DNA of 64,000 nt, taken from positions 1-64,000 of the forward strand of contig DWYJ01000002.1 of the NCBI GenBank assembly GCA_019118745.1, read 5' to 3'. The translations under genes were made by a program, and so were the position numbers. Below the pieces are notes generated by a model, which made no database searches, was not told the DNA's origin, and was given only the letters and a program-made list of their open reading frames with translations. This DNA comes from Candidatus Desulfovibrio gallistercoris. GTDB taxonomy: Bacteria > Desulfobacterota > Desulfovibrionia > Desulfovibrionales > Desulfovibrionaceae. Below, piece by piece: positions 1 to 5,933 of the stretch (its first letter is position 1; every line of letters begins with the position of its first letter).

Positions 1-180
1 GCCTTACGGCCTAACAGGCACGGCCTGCGGCCGCCTTTCGGTCGCGCTCTGCTGTCGATGCCTGTAAGGCCTTACGGCCTAACAGGCACGGCCTGCGGCC
101 GCCTTTCGGTCGCGCTCTGCTGTCGATGCCCGTAAGGCTCCTGCGTCGCCTAACGGGCACGGCCCAAGGGCCGCCCGTCG
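1..180. repeat. Family B repeat, tandem 68-bp hairpin modules (partial)
   Basis: The first 136 bases are two near-identical 68-bp units (1-68 and 69-136), followed by a partial third to about 180. Each unit has one hairpin around the CCTGT/CCCGT stem (61-86; 129-157) and a second GGCC-type hairpin (22-32; 161-172). The same modules lie inside the complete family B elements elsewhere in the window (for example 62373-62715). The left end lies outside the window, so the element's true boundary cannot be seen. It sits about 45 bp beyond the stop of the efflux ATPase. Confidence 0.8.
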
Positions 181-224
181 GAATGTCATGAACAGCCCGC
201 CGGACGGCAGTCGGGACAGCCTGC

Positions 225-2588
225 CTACAGACGGCGGGCCCGCAGGCCATTGGCCACCACGATGAGCGACGTGCCCACGTCGGCAAAGACGGCCATCCAC
301 ATGCTGGCCTGTCCGCTGAAGGTCAGGACAAGGAAAAGCGCCTTGACCCCCAGGGCCAGCACGATGTTCTGCACGATGATGCGGTAGACGGCGCGGGAAA
401 GGCGGATGAAACGAGGGATCTTGCGCAAGTCGTCGTCCATGAGGGCGACGTCCGCTGTCTCGATGGCCGTATCCGTCCCCCCGGCAGCCATGCCGAAACC
501 GATCTGCGCGCAGGCCAGCGCGGGCGCGTCGTTGATGCCGTCGCCCGCCATGCCCACGGGCCCCGTGCGGCCCAGCTCCCGCACGATCCGCTCCTTGTCG
601 TCCGGCAGCAGCTGGGCATGGACGGCGTCCACGCCCGCCGCACGGCCGATGGCTTCCGCCGTGTGCGGATTGTCCCCGGTCAGCATGACCGTTCTGATGC
701 CCAGTTCCCGCAGCTCCCGCACGGCCTCGACACTGCCGGGCCGGAGCGTGTCCGCCACGGCAAAGAGGGCCAGCACCTCGCCGTCGGCATGCAGGGCCAC
801 CACGCTCTTCCCCGCCTTTTCCAGCGCCGTCATCCGTTCTTCCAGCGCAGGGGAGAGGAGTCCCCTTTCTGCCAGCATGCGCCTGTTGCCCAGGGCGATG
901 CCGCGGCCGTCGATGCGCCCGCGTATGCCCTGTCCCGGCACGGCGGCGACGTCTTCCACTTCGGCAAGGGCGGTCTGCGGCAAGGCCGCTGCCGTGACGA
1001 TGGCCCGTGAGACGGGATGATCCGAACGGGCGGCCAGACTGGCGGCCAGCAGCCGGCATCCCTCCGCCGCAAGGGAGCCGCAGGGCAGGAAATCCGTCTG
1101 CTGCGGCCGGCCGTAGGTCAGCGTCCCGGTCTTGTCCAGCGCCAGCCGGCGCAGCTGGCGGCCCTTTTCCAGAAAGACGCCGCCCTTGATCAGTATGCCG
1201 TGGCGGCTCGCCGCCGCAAGCCCGCTGACGATGGTGACCGGCGTGGAGATGACCAGCGCGCACGGGCAGCCGATGACGAGCAGCACCAGCGCCATGTAGA
1301 CGGCATCCGCCCAGCCGCTCAGGCCCAGCAGGGGCGGCAGGCAGGCCGTCAGCAGGGCCAGCAGAAAGATGGAGGGCGTGTAGTAGCGGGCAAAGCTGTC
1401 CACCAGCCGTTGCAGGGGCGCGCGCGTGGCCTGCGCCTTTTCCACGGCCTCGATGATGCGCGCCAGCGTGGAGGCCGAGGCCGGGGCCGTGCTTTCCATG
1501 ATGAAGGAGCCGGAAGTGTTGATGCTCCCGGCGTAGACCGTGTCGCCCGCCGTCTTCTCCACCGGCAGGCTCTCGCCGGTGATGGGGGCCTGATCGACGG
1601 CGGAATGGCCTTCCACGACCAGCCCATCCAGGGCTATCCGCTCGCCGGGGGCCACGCGCACCCGGCTGTGCGGCGCGATGTGGCGCGCCTCCACCCGTTG
1701 CCAGGTGCCGTCCGCCTGCTGCACGAGCGCGGTCTCCGGCGCAAGGGCCAGCAGTTCGCCGATGGCGTTGCGCGCCCGCTCCAGCGCCCGTGCTTCCAGC
1801 GCCTCGGAAAGATTGAAGAGCACCATGACCATAGCCGCTTCGGGAAAATGCCCGATGCAGACGGCCCCGGTCACGGCAACGGACATGAGCGCATTGATGT
1901 TGAGGTTCCCGGTGCGCACGGCCAGCCAGCCCTTGCGGTAGGTGGTCAGGCCGGACAAAGCGATGGCCGCCAGCGCGCAGAGCAGGGCGACCGCCTCCGG
2001 CAGGCTCCATCCTCCCGGCCAGAGCGGCGTCATCATGACCGCGGCCTGTTCGCGCCACATCTGGAAGAGCTCGGCCGCTTCGGAAAGGGCGGCCAGCACC
2101 CCCGCCGTCAGCAGGCGCTTCCACGGGATGGCCGCGGCGGGCAGGGATGCCTCGGCTCCTGCCGGCGCGTCCGCCGCAAGGCGCTGCGGCTCCATGTCGA
2201 TCTCCCGTAGGGCCTGCTCGATGCTTTCCGTGGAAGGCAACGCATGATGCACCGTCAGCACCCGCTGCAACAGATTGAACTCCAGCCCCGTGATCCCCGG
2301 CAGGGACGACAGCTTCTTTCTGATCAGCGCCTCTTCCGTAGGGCAATCCATGTTCAGGATGCGGTAGAGCACGCAGGTGTCCGACGCCAGACTGGCCACG
2401 GCCGCCATATCCGGTTCTTCCGGCGAGCTGTGGCCGCAGCAGCAGTGTTCATGGATATGGGCATGGGCGGGCGCTGCTCCCGCATCCGGGGAAGATGAAA
2501 GAGCGGCGGAGGATGCCGCCTTTTCCGCAAAGGGCGCGTCTGCCGGGGCAGTCCGGCAGCAGGCGCAGGGCGAAAGGACTTCAGCCAT
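225..2588 (-). CDS. zntA: Heavy-metal P1B-type ATPase (Zn/Cd/Pb efflux)
   Basis: Inner-membrane ATP-driven exporter of divalent soft metals, 787 residues. Visible in order: a Cys-rich N-terminus, an HMA-like metal-binding domain with MDCPTE near residue 80, the intramembrane metal site CPC near 441, the phosphorylation motif DKTGT near 483, an SDHP motif, and GDGINDAP near 680. The CPC plus MDCPTE combination is typical of the ZntA/CadA (P1B-2) branch. Start chosen at 2588 because GGAG lies 7 bases upstream; an in-frame extension to 2666 lacks this. It is transcribed divergently from a MerR regulator across a MerR-type promoter, so induction by Zn, Cd or Pb is expected. Exact metal preference is not resolved by sequence. 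Confidence 0.93.
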   Translation of the reverse strand: MAEVLSPCACCRTAPADAPFAEKAASSAALSSSPDAGAAPAHAHIHEHCCCGHSSPEEPDMAAVASLASDTCVLYRILNMDCPTEEALIRKKLSSLPGITGLEFNLLQRVLTVHHALPSTESIEQALREIDMEPQRLAADAPAGAEASLPAAAIPWKRLLTAGVLAALSEAAELFQMWREQAAVMMTPLWPGGWSLPEAVALLCALAAIALSGLTTYRKGWLAVRTGNLNINALMSVAVTGAVCIGHFPEAAMVMVLFNLSEALEARALERARNAIGELLALAPETALVQQADGTWQRVEARHIAPHSRVRVAPGERIALDGLVVEGHSAVDQAPITGESLPVEKTAGDTVYAGSINTSGSFIMESTAPASASTLARIIEAVEKAQATRAPLQRLVDSFARYYTPSIFLLALLTACLPPLLGLSGWADAVYMALVLLVIGCPCALVISTPVTIVSGLAAASRHGILIKGGVFLEKGRQLRRLALDKTGTLTYGRPQQTDFLPCGSLAAEGCRLLAASLAARSDHPVSRAIVTAAALPQTALAEVEDVAAVPGQGIRGRIDGRGIALGNRRMLAERGLLSPALEERMTALEKAGKSVVALHADGEVLALFAVADTLRPGSVEAVRELRELGIRTVMLTGDNPHTAEAIGRAAGVDAVHAQLLPDDKERIVRELGRTGPVGMAGDGINDAPALACAQIGFGMAAGGTDTAIETADVALMDDDLRKIPRFIRLSRAVYRIIVQNIVLALGVKALFLVLTFSGQASMWMAVFADVGTSLIVVANGLRARRL

Positions 2589-2750
2589 AACGGTCTCCAA
2601 AAGGCATACGGCTCCGCCACATGCGGCGGGCCGGGGTTGATGACATGCCCCCCTGTTGCATGGCATACTTGCGGCAGGGGAGGCCCCTGCCGCTCATCCG
2701 GCGTCCCGCACGCACGCGGGGACAGCGCCTGAACAACAGGAGGTATGACA

Positions 2751-2781
2751 AGCCTACTCCCTCGAGCAGGTAGAGGGTCAA
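2751..2781 (-). promoter_or_regulatory. MerR-type promoter/operator of the efflux ATPase
   Basis: Reading the minus strand, TTGACC (2781-2776) and TAGGCT (2756-2751) are separated by 19 bp, the over-long spacer used by MerR-regulated promoters. The spacer holds a dyad with arms CCCTC and GAGGG, as in CadR/ZntR/PbrR operators. The promoter points at the ATPase gene and leaves a leader of about 150 nt. Confidence 0.85.
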
Positions 2782-2859
2782 GCGCTTTTTTGCTTTTTGG
2801 ACAAACAAGACGAAAAAGGACGGGAGAGGGGGAAAGCCGCAGCTGTATGGAGGAAAAAA

Positions 2860-3378
2860 ATGGCATACAAAATCGGCGAGCTGGCCCGTCATGTCGGTTG
2901 TCGCGTGGTCACCATCCGCTATTACGAAAAGGAGGGGCTGCTCCGCTCGCCCGAGCGCACGGCGGGCAATTACCGCCTGTATGATGAAACGGATGTCGAA
3001 CGCCTGCGTTTCATCCGCCAGTGCCGTCTGCACGGCATGGCGCTCCACGAGATACGCGAGCTCCTTTCCTTTCAGGATCAGCCCCGGCAAAGTTGCGACT
3101 GGATCACGGCGCTGGTGCAACGGCACCTGGCCAATGTGGATACGCAGATCGCCGCCCTGACGCATCTGCGTGAACATCTTGCCTCGCTGCTCCATGCCTG
3201 TGCAGGCGGCAAGGCGGCCGACTGCGGCATACTGGCCCAGCTACGCAAGGGGGAAAGCTGCCGCCGCTGCGAAGAGATGCAGCAGCAACAGGACGCGGCG
3301 GCAGGCGTCAGGAAGCAGGACGCCGCAGAGGCTGTCCCGACCGGGAAAGCGGGGAGAAAAGGCGGCCGTTCCGCATGA
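2860..3378 (+). CDS. MerR-family metal-responsive regulator (CadR/PbrR/ZntR type)
   Basis: Cytoplasmic metal sensor that binds and untwists the 19-bp-spacer promoter next door, 172 residues. The N-terminal winged helix-turn-helix (KIGELARHVGCRVVTIRYY) fills residues 4-22. A dimerisation helix follows, then a Cys-rich C-terminus. Cysteines fall at 14, 79, 114, 122, 134 and 137. As I recall them, Cys14, 79 and 134 are the set reported for the lead sensor PbrR, and Cys79 and 114 occur in ZntR. Start at 2860 has GGAGG 6-7 bases upstream; the longer frame from 2797 does not. Divergent from the efflux ATPase, which is its obvious target. Zn, Cd and Pb sensing cannot be told apart here. Confidence 0.92.
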   Translation: MAYKIGELARHVGCRVVTIRYYEKEGLLRSPERTAGNYRLYDETDVERLRFIRQCRLHGMALHEIRELLSFQDQPRQSCDWITALVQRHLANVDTQIAALTHLREHLASLLHACAGGKAADCGILAQLRKGESCRRCEEMQQQQDAAAGVRKQDAAEAVPTGKAGRKGGRSA

Positions 3379-3414
3379 ACCGTCATCCACGGCCGTACCG
3401 CGCAAAAAACGCAA

Positions 3415-3440
3415 AAAGCCGGAGAAGACTCTCCGGCTTT
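3415..3440 (-). terminator. Rho-independent terminator between convergent genes
   Basis: An 11-bp stem (3415-3425 with 3430-3440) and a 4-nt loop. Read on the minus strand it is followed by GGCTTTTTGCGTTTTTTG, so it best serves the DUF533 gene. It could also stop the convergent merR transcript. Confidence 0.8.
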
Positions 3441-3498
3441 GCAGGCAACAGCAGCCCCTTTCCGGGAAGGGAGGAGGGGGAGTCTTCCCGTACGGGGA

Positions 3499-4209
3499 TC
3501 AGGCGGTGACCGCCAGCTGCTGTTTGGCCTGGACGGCTTCCAGCTCCAGCGTGTCCTTGCGCTGCGGCGGGATATGCAGCGCCTGGGCGAGACCGTCAAG
3601 GTAACTGCGTTCCATGAAGTGGTCGATATCCACGATGAGGCAGGAGAGACGGTAGAGATCTTCCCCCTGTTCGGCGGAGCAGACCTGCCCGGCCAGCACG
3701 GCCGGATTGATGGGCTCATTCAACAGGGAATTGACGAGCTGGCTGGCGTCCTGCCCGGGGAACATCTGGGCGACCATCTTGGAGATGCGATCCTGTTCCG
3801 TGGCATCGATATGGCCGTCGGCGCGGGCGGCAAAGATCATGGCCCGCAGGAGCAGCATGGCCGTAGGGTCACCGACCCCCGGCACGGGGCCCGCCGGAGC
3901 GGCGGCAGGCTGCGCCATCCCGAAGCTTGCGGCGGCCTGCTGGCTCGCTGCGCCCTGTTCCTTCTTGTCCGACCATTTCTTGTAGAAATTCCAGGCCACC
4001 GCGCCGGCGCCCACCAGCGCCGCGTTCTGGAGCACGTCCTTGGAGAGCACGGAGCCCAGCAGGGCCCCCAGCGCACCGGCGCCCAGCAAACCGCCCATGC
4101 CGCCGGGCGTGTTCCTGGTCAGATCGCTTGCGCCGCTCTTGGCCTTGTCAGCCAGCGAACCGATGGTAGCGCCCCAGTCCTTGCCCTTGATGATATCAAA
4201 AAGTGACAT
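3499..4209 (-). CDS. DUF533 (YebE-like) protein
   Basis: 236 residues. The N-terminal third carries a Gly-rich hydrophobic stretch (about 38-75) like the membrane-associated part of YebE. The C-terminal part (about 115-236) is an alpha-helical TerB-like domain with acidic motifs, including AARADGHIDATEQDRI. The family's biochemical role is unknown; E. coli yebE is an envelope-stress gene. It has its own strong promoter and terminator and is therefore monocistronic. Start at 4209 has AGAGG upstream. Confidence 0.85.
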   Translation of the reverse strand: MSLFDIIKGKDWGATIGSLADKAKSGASDLTRNTPGGMGGLLGAGALGALLGSVLSKDVLQNAALVGAGAVAWNFYKKWSDKKEQGAASQQAAASFGMAQPAAAPAGPVPGVGDPTAMLLLRAMIFAARADGHIDATEQDRISKMVAQMFPGQDASQLVNSLLNEPINPAVLAGQVCSAEQGEDLYRLSCLIVDIDHFMERSYLDGLAQALHIPPQRKDTLELEAVQAKQQLAVTA

Positions 4210-4254
4210 ATTTGTTTACCTCTGAAAGATTGGGGAGTTTCAGTCTGAAACATC

Positions 4255-4282
4255 ATATTAGACTGCCGCATTGTCCTGTCAA
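4255..4282 (-). promoter_or_regulatory. Sigma70 promoter of the DUF533 gene
   Basis: On the minus strand, consensus TTGACA (4282-4277) and TAATAT (4260-4255) with a 16-bp spacer, about 45 bp upstream of the start codon. Confidence 0.75.
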
Positions 4283-4353
4283 GGCAGAGGCAGGCGGGAG
4301 GAGAGCTTTGTCACCAAAATGTCACATTGCGCGCGCCATCCCGTCGGGTAGAC

Positions 4354-4578
4354 GAGAGCCTGTTGACACTATTCGCTACTTGTTTGAGGGGCAGGGCCCC
4401 CCTCGCGCTGACGGAGGGGTTTCCCTGCCCCCCCCAAGCCCCCCATCCCTTCCCCAGCGCGCTTTTACCGGGGGAAGAGTCTGGGACACGAAGCGCCCCG
4501 CATCCAAAAGCAAGCGGACCATGTACGGTTCGTTTTTCTATCCTACGGCATGATTCGTAAAGTTTGCGTTAACGCCCC
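4354..4578. repeat. Family B dispersed element
   Basis: About 225 bp. It starts with a TAGGGCCTGTTAACAC-like end (here GAGAGCCTGTTGACAC) and ends with GCGTTAACGCC. The body shares long stretches with copies at 8927, 52977 and 62373, including the CCCCATCCCTTCCCCAGCGC block. It lacks the 68-bp hairpin modules found in longer copies. Confidence 0.75.
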
Positions 4579-4586
4579 AAAAGGAA

Positions 4587-4617
4587 AAAGCCCCTGCGCT
4601 ACATGCGCAGGGGCTTT
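4587..4617 (-). terminator. Terminator of first tRNA-Asn
   Basis: A 13-bp perfect stem (4587-4599 with 4605-4617) followed on the minus strand by CTTTTTCC. It lies 8 bp beyond the tRNA 3' end. Confidence 0.85.
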
Positions 4618-4624
4618 GCTTCCG

Positions 4625-4700
4625 TGGCTCCCCGAGACGGACTTGAACCGCCAACCTAGTGATTAACAGTCACCCGCTCTGCCGATTGAGCTATCGGGGA
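4625..4700 (-). tRNA. tRNA-Asn (GTT), copy 1
   Basis: 76 nt including an encoded CCA. Acceptor arms TCCCCGA and TCGGGGA pair, the discriminator is G, and the anticodon loop CTGTTAA carries GTT. The D arm contains AGCTCAATCGGCAGAGC and the T arm GTTCAAGTC. Its own promoter and terminator flank it. Confidence 0.97.
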
Positions 4701-4720
4701 ATGTCGAACTGACGAAGATG

Positions 4721-4749
4721 GTTGTACGCAGGAGCGGCTATTTTGTCAA
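4721..4749 (-). promoter_or_regulatory. Promoter of tRNA-Asn copy 1
   Basis: Minus-strand TTGACA (4749-4744), a 17-bp spacer, then TACAAC (4726-4721), ending 20 bp before the mature tRNA 5' end. Confidence 0.85.
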
Positions 4750-4848
4750 GCGAAAATTTTATTTTCCGTCACAGCCCCTGACCGCTGTTTCATGCCCACG
4801 TCCTCAATACGCACGACCGCGCAGCCTCCTGCGAAAAAGCAGGCCGGC

Positions 4849-4974
4849 AAGAGTTTTTGCCCTTAAAAAAGCAGCAGCGCCGCCCGGCCAAACGTGAACG
4901 GGCAAGCCGCGTTTTTGAAACGACAGAGGCCACATGGTTTGAAACACAAAACGTTTCAAACTGAAAGTGCTCTA
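4849..4974. repeat. Family A dispersed element (internally deleted)
   Basis: The left part (AGAGTTTTTGCCCTT, then GCGCCGCCCGGCC) and the right part (CGTTTCAAACTGAAAGTGCTCTA) match family A copies, but the usual GCGAGGCGGCGGCAC segment between them is shortened. It lies between the two tRNA-Asn genes. The remaining bases between the first tRNA's promoter and the second tRNA's terminator show no gene. Confidence 0.75.
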
Positions 4975-5084
4975 GAAAAAAAGCGTTCCCCGCGTCTCGG
5001 CAAAACGCCTCCTGTCCCGCCGTTACCGCAAGGCGGCACGACCGCAGAACAGGGGGGCGGGGCTGCCCCGTGGACCTGAACGAA

Positions 5085-5113
5085 AAGCCCCTGCGCATAT
5101 AACGCAGGGGCTT
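5085..5113 (-). terminator. Terminator of second tRNA-Asn
   Basis: An 11-bp stem (5085-5095 with 5103-5113) with a short T tract on the minus strand. It resembles the terminator of copy 1, so the duplication included it. Confidence 0.8.
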
Positions 5114-5120
5114 GCTTTCG

Positions 5121-5196
5121 TGGCTCCCCGAGACGGACTTGAACCGCCAACCTAGTGATTAACAGTCACCCGCTCTGCCGATTGAGCTATCGGGGA
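5121..5196 (-). tRNA. tRNA-Asn (GTT), copy 2
   Basis: 76 nt, identical over its whole length to the copy 420 bp away, including the encoded CCA and the GTT anticodon. It has a separate promoter and terminator. Confidence 0.97.
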
Positions 5197-5216
5197 ATGT
5201 CGAACTGACAAAGATG

Positions 5217-5245
5217 CTTGTACGCATCTTTCATCCGCAGGTCAA
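5217..5245 (-). promoter_or_regulatory. Promoter of tRNA-Asn copy 2
   Basis: Minus-strand TTGACC (5245-5240), a 17-bp spacer, then TACAAG (5222-5217). Position relative to the tRNA matches copy 1, but the spacer sequence has diverged. Confidence 0.8.
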
Positions 5246-5264
5246 GAAAAAAATTTTCTTTTTC

Positions 5265-5933
5265 TCAGGCCTGCCCGGCGGCCTCCACCAGACGCCGCAA
5301 TTTCTTGTGATAGCGCTCCGCCTCGCTGTAGACGCAGCCGCAATACGGCTGCCGGTAAACGCCCCAGGCCTTGGAAGCGTCTATGCCCGCCTGCCAGTCC
5401 GTACGGAAATCCTGATAGACGAAGCGCGGCCCTGCCGTCTGTGCGCCCTCCGCTCCCGCCGCGGGGGCGGGGAGCGCCTCGGGCAGGACAGCCGGGACAT
5501 CCAGCCCGCTCAACCGAAAGCCCGCCGCGGCAATGGCATCATGCGGCTGATAGCGGGAGTAGAGCAGGCTGCTGGAAAAATGGGCATAGCCCAGCGCGCG
5601 AGCGGCGGCATAGGCCGCCTCCATCCGGCTGGTGCAGCACCAGTGACAGCGTTCCGGCGGCAGGTCGCGCCCGGCCACCTGCCGCAGCCAGGCCACGATA
5701 TCCCACGGGGCATCCTCATACAGGATGGGGATGCCCAGCCGCTCGGCGCATTCCCCGGCGGCCTCACGCCGCCGGAAGTACTCGCTCAGCGGCTGGATAT
5801 TGGGATTCATGAACCAGGCCGTCACCGCATAGCCCGCCTCCTGCAGGCGCTGCACCGGCATGATGGAGCAGGGCCCGCAGCAGACGTGCAAAAGCAGGCT
5901 GTTGGCGGCAGGGGGCGTTACGGACGCAGGCAT
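5265..5933 (-). CDS. queH: Epoxyqueuosine reductase QueH (DUF208)
   Basis: Cytoplasmic iron-sulfur/metal enzyme for the last step of queuosine synthesis, epoxyqueuosine to queuosine in tRNA; non-homologous substitute for QueG. 222 residues. Signature features: HVCCGPCS near residues 16-23, FMNPNIQP, the CHWCC cysteine cluster, SSLLYSRYQPHD, FRTDWQAGI and YCGCVYS. The start ATG at 5933 lies 16 bp inside the end of rne, so the two are probably translationally coupled. A longer in-frame extension to 6098 would lie wholly inside rne and is unlikely. Confidence 0.93.
   Translation of the reverse strand: MPASVTPPAANSLLLHVCCGPCSIMPVQRLQEAGYAVTAWFMNPNIQPLSEYFRRREAAGECAERLGIPILYEDAPWDIVAWLRQVAGRDLPPERCHWCCTSRMEAAYAAARALGYAHFSSSLLYSRYQPHDAIAAAGFRLSGLDVPAVLPEALPAPAAGAEGAQTAGPRFVYQDFRTDWQAGIDASKAWGVYRQPYCGCVYSEAERYHKKLRRLVEAAGQA

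Noticed and set aside
1..136. CRISPR array (two 68-bp repeats)
   Set aside because: The repeats are contiguous without spacers, recur as modules of dispersed elements and no cas genes are present.
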